64,000 bases of DNA, taken from Halosimplex rubrum. Its GTDB lineage: Archaea; Halobacteriota; Halobacteria; Halobacteriales; Haloarculaceae. The notes below the pieces were generated by a model. It was not told where the DNA came from, did no database searches, and saw nothing but the letters and a program-made list of their open reading frames with translations. Location: NCBI RefSeq assembly GCF_013415885.1, contig NZ_CP058910.1, positions 3,472,001 through 3,536,000 of the forward strand. Reading direction: 5' to 3'. Position numbers and translations under genes: made by a program. Positions 29,016-37,950 of this stretch are shown piece after piece (position 1 is the stretch's first letter; every line of letters begins with the position of its first letter).

Positions 29016-30575
29016 CTACGACGCCGTCCGGTTCGCGCCGTCGGCCGGCGAGTCGGTCGCGTTCCCGACGGCGTCGTCCTCGACGACCGGCGTCGAGTAC
29101 GGGTCGGTCGGGTCGGTCCCGAGGCGGAGTTCGGTGCCGTCGTCGACGCCGTCGGCGTCGGTGTCCGCGGCGAAGGGGTGGGTCCCGTTCGCGCGTTCGG
29201 CCGCGGCGGACAGCCCGTCGTCGTCGGCGTCGAACTCGCCGCCGGGAACGGTGTAGGCGTAGGGCGAGCCGGGCGGCGAGACGGGCGCGTCGCCGCGGAC
29301 GTGGTCGTCCAGCCACTCGCGGTGGGTCTCGCCGCTGACGTTCGCGACGACCGAGGCGAACACGTCGTAGGTGACCAGCCCGTCGTGACGGTTCAGTCGG
29401 CGAAACACCGTCTGCAGCGACCGGTTACCGTCGGTCGCGTTCCGAATGCGCCCGTCGAGCGCGGCGAGGACGCGCCCGCCCTTCGCGTAGGGGACGTACG
29501 TCGTCGACCACGACGAGCGGTCGGTGAGCGTCGCGTTCGCGCCGCGCTCGTTCCCGAACGTCTCCCGGAGTCGCTCGAACTCGTCGGGTCGGTTCGGGGG
29601 GACTCGCACCGAGACGACCGCGGCGTAGTAGCTCGCACTCGCCTCGCGGAACCAGGTCATCTCCGAGCCGAGGACGAACGACTGGCGCGTGTGGACGTAC
29701 TCGTGGATCCAGGTGTTGGGCGGCGTGCCCGCATCGGAGCCGGCCGACACCCAGAAGTCCTGGCGGTCGCCGTCCGCGAGCGCGGCGGTCCCGCCGTGGC
29801 GCAGCGGTCGCGGCCCCGCGAAGGCGTTGACCACCGAGTCGCGGGCGCCGACCCGGAGCTGGTCCGAGGCGACCGACAGCACCCGGAGCACGCGCGCGGA
29901 GTCGTCGGCCAGCTCCGCGCTCGCCGGCCGGACGAGCCGGATCCGCTGGCCGGTCGCGTCGGCCGTCGACGCCTCGAACCCGCCGAGGTAGACGATCGAC
30001 GGGCCGGCGAACCCGCGCTGGTCGGCCCCGACGCGGGTCCGCCGGTCGATCCGCGCGTTCGCCTGCCAGGAGTACACCCACCGGTCGAGGCCCGCGTCGC
30101 GGTAGGCGAAGTCTGTCCGGGGGTTCGCGAGCGCCCAGTCCCCGGTGTCGACCCAGCGGAGCCCGCCGAACTGTCGGCTCGACCGATTGACCGCGAGCCG
30201 GAGGCTCACCGACGGGTCGGTCGTGTTCCCGTCCCAGGTCCAGCGGCCGTTCGGCCGGGCCGCGAACCCCGTCGCGTCGACCACCCGCCCCCGGGAGTAG
30301 TTGTAGACGACCAGCGCCGAGACGTTCTCCCGGACCCGGTAGCGCTGAGTCGCCAGGATCGTTCCCGACGCGTTCGGTGCCTGCCGGTAGGTCACGTTCT
30401 GGACGACCGCCGGCGCGGTCTCGTTGCCCGCCGCCGGGTCCGCGAGCCCCGACCCGACCGCCCACCGCGCGTCGTGACGGTCGGCGCTCGCTCGAACGCC
30501 ACCGACCAGTCCCGGGAGGACGCTCGCGACCGCGAGCACCAGCACGACCCCGACGACCGATCGGGACGATGACAC
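29016..30575 (-). CDS. Secreted HExxH metallopeptidase with calcium-binding repeats
   Basis: About 519 aa. A signal peptide (SSSRSVVGVVLVLAVASVLPG) is followed by a large extracellular region with many N-x-S/T sites. The zinc motif is TWIHEYVHTRQ, with the third ligand probably the Glu in WFREASASYYAA, as in gluzincins (M1/M61-like). The C-terminus carries two thrombospondin-type-3 calcium repeats (DADDDGLSAAAERANGTHP and DTDADGVDDGTELRLGTDP) and an acidic tail. A GTG start at 30575 is chosen because ACTTATGC lies about 30 bp before it. An exported protease is likely; the substrate is unknown. Confidence 0.75.
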   Translation of the reverse strand: MSSSRSVVGVVLVLAVASVLPGLVGGVRASADRHDARWAVGSGLADPAAGNETAPAVVQNVTYRQAPNASGTILATQRYRVRENVSALVVYNYSRGRVVDATGFAARPNGRWTWDGNTTDPSVSLRLAVNRSSRQFGGLRWVDTGDWALANPRTDFAYRDAGLDRWVYSWQANARIDRRTRVGADQRGFAGPSIVYLGGFEASTADATGQRIRLVRPASAELADDSARVLRVLSVASDQLRVGARDSVVNAFAGPRPLRHGGTAALADGDRQDFWVSAGSDAGTPPNTWIHEYVHTRQSFVLGSEMTWFREASASYYAAVVSVRVPPNRPDEFERLRETFGNERGANATLTDRSSWSTTYVPYAKGGRVLAALDGRIRNATDGNRSLQTVFRRLNRHDGLVTYDVFASVVANVSGETHREWLDDHVRGDAPVSPPGSPYAYTVPGGEFDADDDGLSAAAERANGTHPFAADTDADGVDDGTELRLGTDPTDPYSTPVVEDDAVGNATDSPADGANRTAS

Positions 30576-30655
30576 ACTAGCGGTGTGTGACAGGCTGTCG
30601 CATAAGTCTGCTGGCGGCACGGTCCGGCCGCTCGACGCGGCCGACGACGCCCGTC

Positions 30656-31225
30656 TCAGGCGCCGAACTCCGACTCCGTGACGCGTTCGACGACCGTCTC
30701 CTCGACGTCCCGGAGGTCGTAGTCCGGAATGTCGTTCCCGGTCCGCGTGACGTACATCGGCTCGACGAGGCGCTTCGGTCCGGCGGGGTCGGCGCCGACG
30801 CCGCTCCCTGGCCCACCGTCGTGTTCGGCTCCCGTGGCGCCGTCGTTCGCGGAGTCGTCGGATTCACCGTCTGCGTCGGCGTGGGCGTCCGCGGCTTCGA
30901 GGCCGTAGACCTTGCAGAAGCGGGCGGCCTCGTCGGGGCCGACGGCGTCGTCGCGGACCGCGGCCGCGAGGTCGCGGGAGAGCCACTCGGTCTCGCTGAC
31001 GCTCGGTTCGTGTACCATCGCCTCGTCGGCGAACCGGACGAGGTACCAGTTGAGGTCGTTCAGCAGCGCGACCGCGGCGCCGAGGCTGACGGTCTCCAGC
31101 CCCACCGAGTTCTCGAACGGTTCCCGCAGGTCGTAGGTGGCCAGGGCGTCGCGAGCCGTCTCTCGGGAGAGCAGCTCGTAGCGGAGGTTCACGTCGTCGG
31201 ACCCGACCAGGCACACCCGCGTCAT
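30656..31225 (-). CDS. Conserved haloarchaeal protein (DUF5804-like)
   Basis: 189 aa beginning MTRVCLVGSDDVNLRYELLS, followed by helices and a long acidic low-complexity stretch (ADAHADADGESDDSAND, about 112-150). A conserved-looking C-terminus then contains PMYVTRTGNDIPDYDLRDVE. From memory this resembles DUF5804; no function is known. The stop of thiI's neighbour lies 24 bp away on the same strand, so it is probably cotranscribed downstream of thiI. Confidence 0.75.
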   Translation of the reverse strand: MTRVCLVGSDDVNLRYELLSRETARDALATYDLREPFENSVGLETVSLGAAVALLNDLNWYLVRFADEAMVHEPSVSETEWLSRDLAAAVRDDAVGPDEAARFCKVYGLEAADAHADADGESDDSANDGATGAEHDGGPGSGVGADPAGPKRLVEPMYVTRTGNDIPDYDLRDVEETVVERVTESEFGA

Positions 31226-31249
31226 GGTGACCGAGAGACGCGGGCGCCC

Positions 31250-32473
31250 CTAAGCGGTTTCGCCTTCCGCGGGGTCCTCGGCAGCGCCGTCACCGCCGTC
31301 GGCGACTTCGAGGCGGTCGACCACCGCGCTCGCTCGCTCCGCCAGGCCGTCGGGCTCGCGCTCCTCGATCGCGCCGAGGCGCCCCCGAGTCTCGGGGTAG
31401 TCGGGCGCGAGCCGCTCGCAGCCGGCCGGGATCGTCGACTCGTGGAAGGTGCCGATCTCGTCTGCTCGCGCCGTGATGTCCGTCTTGTCGACGGTCAGCA
31501 GCGGCCGGTGGACGGGGAGGTCGACGGCGGCGCTCGTGACCGCGAGGTTGGCCGTCGTCTGGCTGGACTTCTGGCCGACGGCCTCGCCGGTGACGACGCC
31601 CACCGCACCGTGCTCCTCGGCGACGGCCGCGGCGACGCGGAACATGAACCGACGCAGGACGAGCATCCGCCCCACGTCGACCGCGTCGGCGATCGCCGCG
31701 ACGGCGTCGCCGGCCGGCGCGATGCGCAGGCGCATGTCCCGGTCGGGAGCGTACCGGGCGAGCGTCCCCGTCGTCGAGACCGCCCGCGCCCGGTGGTCCA
31801 CCCCGCCGTAGTCCCCCAGATCGACGTACAGCGGGACCACGGGCGCACCGCGTTTCATCAGCTCCCACGCCGCGACCGGCGAGTCGATGCCGCCGCTCAT
31901 CAGCGCGACCACCGGATCCTGGGTCCCGAGCGGCAACCCGCCCGGACCGGCCCGCTTCTCAAGGAAGACCAGCGCGTCGTCCTCGCGGCAGTCGACGAAG
32001 AACTCGGTGTCCGGGTCGTCCAGATCCACCTCGGGGTCGACCCCCGCCGACTCGGCGGCGTCCCAGACGGCGCTGCCGCCCTCCCGTTCGATGTCGGTGC
32101 TGGAGAACGGATGGGCGGACTCCACGCCCGCTCGGCGGGCCGAGACGGCGAAGGTCCCGCCGTCGTAGCCCTCGCGGGCGGCGTCGGTCAGCCCCTCGCA
32201 GATGGCGTCGAGCGTCGGTTCGGCGCGAACGGCCGGGCTCGCCGAGACGACACCGAAGGTGTCGGCGGCCGCGGCGGTCGCGGCCTCGGGGTCGTCGGTG
32301 TGCAGTCGCAGGCGGAAGCGGCGCTGTTCGATCTCGGCGTCGACGCCGCGGTCGTCGAGGACGGCCGCGAGGTTCTCGCGGAGCCGTCGCTCCATCTTCG
32401 TGCCCACGTGTTCGCTCTTGGTCCCGATCTCGCCGTGGCGGACCACGACCACGTCGGCGCCCGGCGGGTGCAT
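31250..32473 (-). CDS. thiI: tRNA 4-thiouridine synthase ThiI
   Basis: 407 aa. It adenylates and thiolates U8 of tRNA. The NFLD-THUMP region covers about residues 1-165 (VRHGEIGTKSEHVGTKMERRL at the very start, cut by loops). The PP-loop ATP site is VALMSGGIDSPVAAWELMKRG (about 188-205 core SGGIDSP). GVVTGEAVGQKSSQTTANL (about 293) is the conserved catalytic block. No C-terminal rhodanese domain is present, as usual in archaea, so sulfur must come from another donor. It is followed on the same strand by the DUF5804-like gene. Confidence 0.95.
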   Translation of the reverse strand: MHPPGADVVVVRHGEIGTKSEHVGTKMERRLRENLAAVLDDRGVDAEIEQRRFRLRLHTDDPEAATAAAADTFGVVSASPAVRAEPTLDAICEGLTDAAREGYDGGTFAVSARRAGVESAHPFSSTDIEREGGSAVWDAAESAGVDPEVDLDDPDTEFFVDCREDDALVFLEKRAGPGGLPLGTQDPVVALMSGGIDSPVAAWELMKRGAPVVPLYVDLGDYGGVDHRARAVSTTGTLARYAPDRDMRLRIAPAGDAVAAIADAVDVGRMLVLRRFMFRVAAAVAEEHGAVGVVTGEAVGQKSSQTTANLAVTSAAVDLPVHRPLLTVDKTDITARADEIGTFHESTIPAGCERLAPDYPETRGRLGAIEEREPDGLAERASAVVDRLEVADGGDGAAEDPAEGETA

Positions 32474-32523
32474 GGCTACCCGTTGACGACCCCGAATATA
32501 GAAAGGCTTCGTACGGCGGCCGC

Positions 32524-33726
32524 TCAGAACGTCGAGAGCTCGCCGTCGATGACCCGCCGGGTGACGTCGGTCACGTTCGCGAGTTCCTCGTCGATGGCGG
32601 CGACGACCTCGCTCTCGATATCGGCAACGGAGACGCCGTCCTCGGTGATCAGCGTCGCGTCGGCGACGTGTGGCTCGTCGATGGGGCTCCCGATCTGGCT
32701 CAGCAGGCGGATCTGGAGCTGGCGGATGCCGTCGACCTCCGCGACGACCGACTGGGCGATCTCCGTCGAGAGGAGGTTGTAGATCTTCCCGATGTGGTTG
32801 ACGGGGTTCTTGCCGCTGGTGGCCTCCATGCTCATCGGCCGGTTGGGGGTGATGAGCCCGTTGGCGCGGTTGCCCCGCCCGACCGAGCCGTCGTCGCCCT
32901 GCTCGGCGGAGGTGCCCGTGGTCGTGAGGTAGATGGCGCCCTCGTCGTAGTCGTCGGCGGTGTTGACGTGGACCGTCACCTCGCGGTCGGTGTACTCGCC
33001 GGCGACCTCGCCGACGAACTCGCGGACGCCCGCGACGACCTCGCGGTACTCGTCCAGGCCGCCGACGTGGGCGTCGACCGCCGCCGCGGCGACGGTCACG
33101 TCGATCCGGTCGCCCTCGCGTTTGCCCATGACCTTGATGTCCTGGCCGACCGCGGGGTTGTCGTCGCTGTACTCGCCGTTGAGCCGGCGCTCGACGTTCA
33201 GGACGATCTGCTCGGTCTCGCTGAGCGGCGCGTGACCGACCCCGTAGCTCGTGTCGTTGGCCATCGGGACCGACCCCTCCTCGCCGAAGACCTCCTGCAG
33301 GTCGCCGCTGCCCTCGCCGAGGCGCACGTCGACGATCACGTCCGTCCCCACGTCCAGATGCGGGAAGTTCGCCTCCAGGTAGTCGCGCGCGGCCTCCAGC
33401 GCGATGGTCTCGGCGGGGATCTTCGTCCCCTCGTACTCCTTGGTCGCGCGGCCGACGATCAGCAGATAGATGGGTTCCTGCACCTCGCCGCCGCCGAACG
33501 CGGGCGCCGCGTTGCCCGCGACCAGCTGGGTCTCGTCGGTGTTGTAGTGCAGCACTTTCCCGACGCGGTCGAGATAGGTCTGCGCGAGCGCCTGGGAGAC
33601 GGTCTCGGCGATCCCGTCGCAGATCGAGTCGGGATGGCCCAGACCCTTCCGCTCGACGATCTCCACTTCCTGGTCCTCGACGGCCCGCCCGGCCGCCGGC
33701 TGGACGCTAACGTTCCTGTTCGTCAT
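32524..33726 (-). CDS. metK: S-adenosylmethionine synthetase, archaeal type
   Basis: 400 aa. Makes SAM from methionine and ATP. It belongs to the archaeal class, which shares few residues with the bacterial enzyme. Visible signatures are [17 protein letters not shown] (about 22-38), [12 protein letters not shown] (about 65), and [18 protein letters not shown] followed by [13 protein letters not shown] (about 285-315). The ATG at 33726 ([10 protein letters not shown]) is chosen because AGTTATACG on this strand lies 31-39 bp upstream; an upstream in-frame start would overlap that element. Confidence 0.96.
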   Translation of the reverse strand: MTNRNVSVQPAAGRAVEDQEVEIVERKGLGHPDSICDGIAETVSQALAQTYLDRVGKVLHYNTDETQLVAGNAAPAFGGGEVQEPIYLLIVGRATKEYEGTKIPAETIALEAARDYLEANFPHLDVGTDVIVDVRLGEGSGDLQEVFGEEGSVPMANDTSYGVGHAPLSETEQIVLNVERRLNGEYSDDNPAVGQDIKVMGKREGDRIDVTVAAAAVDAHVGGLDEYREVVAGVREFVGEVAGEYTDREVTVHVNTADDYDEGAIYLTTTGTSAEQGDDGSVGRGNRANGLITPNRPMSMEATSGKNPVNHIGKIYNLLSTEIAQSVVAEVDGIRQLQIRLLSQIGSPIDEPHVADATLITEDGVSVADIESEVVAAIDEELANVTDVTRRVIDGELSTF

Positions 33727-33792
33727 TGTCTCCGCGTTGGATACCCCCACTCGTATAACTTGCGGAAACCGGAACGCCCGATCTAATTACTC

Positions 33793-34362
33793 TCATGCAT
33801 CATCGTCGAGCAGCAGGCCGAGGTAGGAGGTGCGGATCTGGGCGTCAGGGTCGAGATTCAGTTCGGAGAGGACGGCACGGGCGCCCTCGCGCGCGGCCTC
33901 GATGTCGTCGTCCTCGGTCTCGGTCTCGACCTCGACGAACTCGCCGAGGCCGTCGACGCTGTCGAGCGTGACGGTGTAGCCGTCGAGGCGGTAGTGCGCC
34001 CGCTCCTTTCGCACCGTAGCGGCCGGCTCGAACCCGAGACCGTCGAAGATTCCCACGACCGCCTCGGCGTCGCCGACGGTCGTCTCGTATTCCTCGCGGG
34101 ACTTCGACTCGGCCTCCAGCAGCGGGCCCTTGTAGGTGATCTTGGTCGTCTCGTCGGCGGACTCGTCGGTTCCGGTGTCCCGGCCGGGCGGGTGTTCTCG
34201 GCGGATTCGGAGCGCCTCGTCGGTCTCGGCGAAGTTCCGGTGGGGCGCGTCGTAGTAGGTGTCCGCCTGGACGACGCTGTCGACGAACTCGGCGTCCGCC
34301 GCCTCCAGGGCCGATTCGACCGCTTCGTGGTCCGCGCGGACCTTCATCTCGACCTCGTACAT
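33793..34362 (-). CDS. cyaB: CYTH-domain protein (class IV adenylate cyclase / thiamine-triphosphatase-like)
   Basis: 189 aa. The CYTH signature ExExK is MYEVEMKVRAD at the N-terminus. Triphosphate-binding basic residues occur in ALRIRRE, KITYKGP, VRKERAHYRLD and, at the end, RTSYLGLLL. These line the eight-stranded tunnel that binds triphosphates with divalent metal. Family members include CyaB cyclases and triphosphatases; which reaction occurs cannot be read from the sequence. The start overlaps by 19 bp a truncated-looking upstream frame. Confidence 0.85.
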   Translation of the reverse strand: MYEVEMKVRADHEAVESALEAADAEFVDSVVQADTYYDAPHRNFAETDEALRIRREHPPGRDTGTDESADETTKITYKGPLLEAESKSREEYETTVGDAEAVVGIFDGLGFEPAATVRKERAHYRLDGYTVTLDSVDGLGEFVEVETETEDDDIEAAREGARAVLSELNLDPDAQIRTSYLGLLLDDDA

Positions 34363-34670
34363 GAACGGCTGGACTCGTCTCGGCGGCAAAAGCGCGCCGC
34401 TCCCGGGTCGGCATCCATGTTCGATATTGAGGAAATACAGTACGCTCCGGTCGGAGGTCTGCGATCGAGTTTGTCTTCGACGACTTTCTCAACCTGTCTC
34501 GGAATCACGTAAACAGCGAGGAACAGAGCAAGGGTCACGACTAGGGGTCCGAGCGCGCCCCGAGTGAGGCTAAATACCGACACGAGATAGAACCCCGCCA
34601 GATGGAAAAAGGGGTACGCGGACCGCCGGGGAACGCCAGTGATGTCGGATCGCGCCGCCATCGATATCAC
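34344..34670 (-). CDS. Possible truncated two-helix membrane protein
   Basis: 108 codons. The middle part looks like real protein: AYPFFHLAGFYLVSVFSL and GPLVVTLALFLAVYVIP form two hydrophobic helices, followed by the charged RQVEKVVEDKLDRR. After that the frame reads low-plausibility sequence with several Cys, Arg and Ser and overlaps the cyaB start. This suggests a gene whose 3' end was lost at the edge of the AT-rich island. It could also be a short genuine two-helix protein with an untidy tail. Confidence 0.35.
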   Translation of the reverse strand: MISMAARSDITGVPRRSAYPFFHLAGFYLVSVFSLTRGALGPLVVTLALFLAVYVIPRQVEKVVEDKLDRRPPTGAYCISSISNMDADPGAARFCRRDESSRSCTRSR

Positions 34671-35575
34671 ACTTCTCTGACGGAGCTACGTATGGGGAAT
34701 GGTCTTACAAAAAGTCTGTTGGACGAACAGTGTCACTTTCAGACACAAGAATATGTAAGATATAATAAAAACGGTATGCACTATCGAACTCTGTCCTCGT
34801 CTAAACACCTCGATCTAGAAACCCAAATCAATCCGAGTTGGTGCATATATATGCGGCACTAGGATAAAATAGTTCAATCACCCCTCCGATCAAGGGTAGA
34901 GTTTCAATTTCAGAGAGAACGGGAGAGACACCGAACATCACCTTGTGGTATCTGTTGTCAAACACGTCCGCTTCTTGTCTCAATTCGTCCTCGTACCGAC
35001 TTTTGTGCTTGAATGTCCAGTATTCTACGAAATCGAAATGACGGTTCAGAAACCATCTAGCTTTTAATGGCGTCAGCATGAATTCACTTTCTCTATAGTA
35101 TTTCGCAGTTTCCTCATCAAGGAGGTCATCTGATAGATAATGCCCTATTCTGTGGGGTAGATACGAATACCACCACGGTGGGAGGTGGGGACTTTTCGGT
35201 GCTAATCTGTTTGGAAAATTAAATATTGCCTCACCTTTCGGCTTGAGAACTCTCGAGATCTCTTTTACTATTCCCTCTGTATCTTTTATATGTTCAAGCA
35301 CCTGGCTACACAGAACGAAATCGAACGAGTTGTCCTTGAAAGATAATAAAGTACCGTCCGCCAGTATGTAGTTCGTATCATAGTTCGTCTCTTGGAATTT
35401 TATATCAATAGATATTGTATCGCAAGAAAGTTTATTCATATCTCCCCCTGTCTTACTACCCACATCAAGAACAGTGTCTGATGCAGAGGCATTCTCAACG
35501 AGATAATGTATGCCGCCCATAGCACGCAGTATGGATTCTATCGTATAACTCTGTCGTCTAAAAGAGAATCTTCAC
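34671..35575. other. AT-rich island (putative horizontally acquired segment)
   Basis: Composition drops abruptly from about 65-70% GC on both flanks to near 40% (for example 23 of 60 bases G/C at 35341-35400). The island holds one intact methyltransferase gene and, on its left, about 150 bp of AT-rich non-coding DNA. Nearby frames look truncated. Confidence 0.75.
34828..35520 (-). CDS. Class I SAM-dependent methyltransferase in AT-rich island
   Basis: 230 aa. Methyltransferase_11-type fold: motif I is a variant, VLDVGSKTGGDM (residues 18-29), the acidic loop is SIDIKF, and the post-motif text DNSFDFVLCSQVLEHIKDTEGIVKEISRVL (split) with LKPKGEAIFNFPN is characteristic. The C-terminal half (PPWWYSYLPHRIGHYLSDD, YWTFKHKSRYEDEL) resembles methyltransferases found in surface-glycan clusters. 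Codon use is A/T-rich and the protein is far less acidic than its neighbours, so it was probably acquired laterally. The target is unknown, possibly a sugar or lipid of the envelope. Confidence 0.8.
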   Translation of the reverse strand: MGGIHYLVENASASDTVLDVGSKTGGDMNKLSCDTISIDIKFQETNYDTNYILADGTLLSFKDNSFDFVLCSQVLEHIKDTEGIVKEISRVLKPKGEAIFNFPNRLAPKSPHLPPWWYSYLPHRIGHYLSDDLLDEETAKYYRESEFMLTPLKARWFLNRHFDFVEYWTFKHKSRYEDELRQEADVFDNRYHKVMFGVSPVLSEIETLPLIGGVIELFYPSAAYICTNSD

Positions 35576-35582
35576 ACCCGTG

Positions 35583-36614
35583 TCATCTCGTGTCCAGCAC
35601 CCCGTCGACCCGCGCCCCGAGCCCGTCGGCGATGGACTCCATCCCGGCGTCGCCCGGGTGGAGCAGGTCGGTGGTCAGTCCGTCGGCGGCCGATAGCGCG
35701 CGGCCGTCGACGACGGAGACGGTGCCCGACTCACACCCCGCCACGACCGATTCGAGCGCCTCGCGGTAGGCCCGCGCCCGTTCCCTGTCCTCGCTCTCGC
35801 GGAGGTCGGCGTGGTAGGGGAACAGCGTCGCGCAGACGACCGGTCGGTCGGGGTTCGCGCCCACCACCGTCTCGACGAGGTACTCGGCGCGCTCGCGGAA
35901 CTGTTCGACGGTGAACCCGCGGTTGGCCATGTTGACCGACAGGGCGAGCGTCGCCACGTCCCAGTCGTCTCGTTCGGCGATGTAGTCGGCGACCGCCGGC
36001 TCGCAGTAGGCCGCCCCCGACATCCCGAGGTTCACCGGGTCGAGGTCGAGCGCGCGGGCCACTCGCGAGACGTAGTTCAGGTGCGTCGCAGAGGCCGCCG
36101 CGCCCTCCGTGATCGAGGTACCGTAGGCCAGGTATCGACGGTCGGGCGTCTCGCCGTCCTCGGGCGGTCGACACTCGCCGGTCACGTCGTGGACGGCGAC
36201 GGGCGCCCAGGGTTCGAACCGGAGTCGGCAGACCCACGGGTCGAACGTGCCGGCGGCTTCGACCGCGGCGTCGGGGCGCAGGTCGGTCAGCGGCTCGGGG
36301 ACCGACAGCTCGAACTCCGCGGGTTCCGGACCGAGTTCCAGCGCGTCCTGACCCTGGAAGCTCCCCCAGAACGGGCGAACGACCGACTCCGCCGCCGCCG
36401 AGAGCGTCAGCCGAACGGTCTCGGTCCCTCGGGGGACGAACCGTATCTCGCTCCCCGCGGGGTGGCGTATCCGCTCGCGCGCGGCCACGTTCACGTTCGC
36501 GGCGACGTCGTTCGGGACGCGCCGGAGTTCGTCGCCGCCCTCAGTCCAGTCGGGGTCGGCCAGTTCGGCCACGTCGTGCAACCGCACCGACGGGTAGTCG
36601 TCTCCCGGAGACAT
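35583..36614 (-). CDS. SGNH/GDSL-family hydrolase
   Basis: 343 aa. The N-terminal half (about 1-165) is a beta-sandwich-like domain (ETVRLTLSAAAESVVRPFWG). The C-terminal half is an SGNH esterase-like fold. Block I reads YLAYGTSITEG, with Ser in place of the usual GDS serine context; block III is NLGMSGAAYCEP, followed by ALSVNMANRG. The catalytic Asp/His pair is in DLLHPGDAGM near the C-terminus. All blocks are recognisable, so a carbohydrate esterase or similar hydrolase is plausible. The ATG at 36614 (MSPGDDYP) is taken; the longer frame has non-conserved residues. It lies at the right edge of the AT-rich island. Confidence 0.8.
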   Translation of the reverse strand: MSPGDDYPSVRLHDVAELADPDWTEGGDELRRVPNDVAANVNVAARERIRHPAGSEIRFVPRGTETVRLTLSAAAESVVRPFWGSFQGQDALELGPEPAEFELSVPEPLTDLRPDAAVEAAGTFDPWVCRLRFEPWAPVAVHDVTGECRPPEDGETPDRRYLAYGTSITEGAAASATHLNYVSRVARALDLDPVNLGMSGAAYCEPAVADYIAERDDWDVATLALSVNMANRGFTVEQFRERAEYLVETVVGANPDRPVVCATLFPYHADLRESEDRERARAYREALESVVAGCESGTVSVVDGRALSAADGLTTDLLHPGDAGMESIADGLGARVDGVLDTR

Positions 36615-36785
36615 CTGTGGATACGCCACCTGTCGCCACCGGCGGGGAAACCGTTCCGGTCGCGGCGCGCCGTGCCGGGAGTCGCTCGGCTCCGCCCCGT
36701 CCTCTCGCGCGCGGACCGTTCGGATCGCCAACGGAAATCGGTTTCAGATTAGCCTCAAGTTGGTTGCGTCCTTGTCCGCTGTTGC

Positions 36786-37388
36786 ATGTCGAACTACGAA
36801 CTCGACCCGCTGCCGTACGACTACGACGCGCTGGAACCGCACGTCAGCGAACAGGTGCTCACGTGGCACCACGACACCCACCACCAGGGCTACGTCGACG
36901 GCTGGAACGCCGCCGAGGACACCCTCGCGGGGAACCGCGAGGACGGCGACACCGACGGGTCGGCCGCCGCCATCCGCTCGGTCACGCACAACTCCTCGGG
37001 TCACATCCTGCACTCGCTGTTCTGGCGGAACATGAGCCCCGAGGGCGGAGCGGAACCGGAGGGCGACCTCCGCGAGCGCATCGAGGCGGACTTCGGCTCC
37101 TACGGGGCCTGGAAGGCCGAGTTCGAGGCCGCCGCCGCCGACGCGTCGGGCTGGGCACTGCTCGTCTACGACAGCTTCAGCGAGCGCCTGCGCAACGTCG
37201 TCGTCGACAAGCACGACCAGGGCGCGATCTGGGGCGGCCACCCAATCCTCGCGCTGGACGTGTGGGAACACTCCTACTACTACGACTACGGCCCCGCCCG
37301 CGGCGACTTCGTCGACAACTTCTTCGAAGTCGTCGACTGGGACGAACCCGCCGACCGCTACGCCGAGGCCGTCGAGCGCTTCGAGTGA
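36786..37388 (+). CDS. sod: Superoxide dismutase (Mn/Fe family)
   Basis: 200 aa. Converts superoxide to peroxide and oxygen. The ligands of the Mn/Fe site are visible: the first His in the LTWHHDTHHQGYV segment, the second in SSGHILHSLFW, and Asp and His in ALDVWEHSYYYDYG near residue 165. Halophilic acidic surface; no signal peptide, so cytoplasmic. Haloarchaeal members of this family normally use manganese. Single gene with its own promoter area between it and the SGNH gene. Confidence 0.97.
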   Translation: MSNYELDPLPYDYDALEPHVSEQVLTWHHDTHHQGYVDGWNAAEDTLAGNREDGDTDGSAAAIRSVTHNSSGHILHSLFWRNMSPEGGAEPEGDLRERIEADFGSYGAWKAEFEAAAADASGWALLVYDSFSERLRNVVVDKHDQGAIWGGHPILALDVWEHSYYYDYGPARGDFVDNFFEVVDWDEPADRYAEAVERFE

Positions 37389-37580
37389 GAGCGTAGCCGC
37401 ACCGACCGCGACCCCGCGAACCATTCCCGACGCCGCAAACTTCCCCGACCCCGGCCGGATCGGTGGGCATCGATCCCCAGACGCTCGGTTTCGGTCGCGT
37501 TCGACAGAGTCGACCCCGGCGATCAGGCGACGGCGTTCGCCGTGCGAGACCAGTCCGCACACGCGTTCGAGAGAGACGAG

Positions 37581-37588
37581 TTTTTATA
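37581..37588 (+). promoter_or_regulatory. TATA box of tRNA-Glu
   Basis: TTTTTATA lies 43-50 bp upstream of the mature tRNA 5' end, the only AT-rich octamer in the region, at a distance that leaves a short 5' leader. Confidence 0.6.
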
Positions 37589-37630
37589 CCCCGAGTCCAA
37601 TCTCCCGAGTACGACGTGGACGCGTCGTGG

Positions 37631-37705
37631 GCTCCGTTGGTGTAGTCCGGCCAATCATTTCGGCCTTTCGAGCCGATGACCTGGGTTCAAATCCCAGACG
37701 GAGCA
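37631..37705 (+). tRNA. tRNA-Glu (anticodon UUC)
   Basis: 75 nt. The acceptor is GCTCCGT/ACGGAGC with discriminator A. The D-arm includes TGGTGTAGTCCGG. The anticodon stem is TCGGC/GCCGA with loop CTTTCGA, anticodon TTC. The T-arm is CTGGGTTCAAATCCCAG. No intron, no encoded CCA. tRNA-like fragments lie immediately downstream. Confidence 0.97.
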
Positions 37706-37745
37706 TCGAGCGACCGAGTTTTTCGAGGGTGCGAGACGCACACCG

Positions 37746-37814
37746 CTGGGATTTGAACTACGGCAGACAGACTGCAGGGAGGTCTGGCATCGAGTTCGAA
37801 TCCCGGACGGCGCA
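37746..37814. repeat. tRNA-derived fragments downstream of tRNA-Glu
   Basis: CTGGGATTTGAAC at 37746-37758 is the exact reverse complement of the tRNA-Glu T-arm segment at 37685-37697. GAGTTCGAATCCCGGACGGC at 37792-37811, continuing GCA to 37814, looks like a T-arm plus acceptor 3' end of a tRNA, without any matching 5' half. These look like debris from recombination at tRNA 3' ends. Confidence 0.65.
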
Positions 37815-37950
37815 TCGAACCGGTACTTCGCTCGCGGAGACGCGTCTTCGGACCGATCCACCGACTGGGGAGCTCACGACGCGAGCGAGAACGTCGCTCG
37901 GAAACGTCCCGACCGTCTCCACTCGAAACTCGTGGACGGGTAACGCGACG

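Noticed and set aside
34843-34854. Palindrome GCATATATATGC as an operator
   Set aside because: It lies inside the 3' coding part of the methyltransferase gene in AT-rich DNA, where such runs arise easily.
34602-34862. 86-codon plus-strand frame entering the AT-rich island
   Set aside because: It mixes GC-rich and AT-rich codons, has no domain-like sequence and runs antisense to the methyltransferase end.
37706-37830. A second complete tRNA gene after tRNA-Glu
   Set aside because: Only a T-arm/acceptor 3' piece is present; no pairing 5' acceptor, D-arm or anticodon stem can be drawn.
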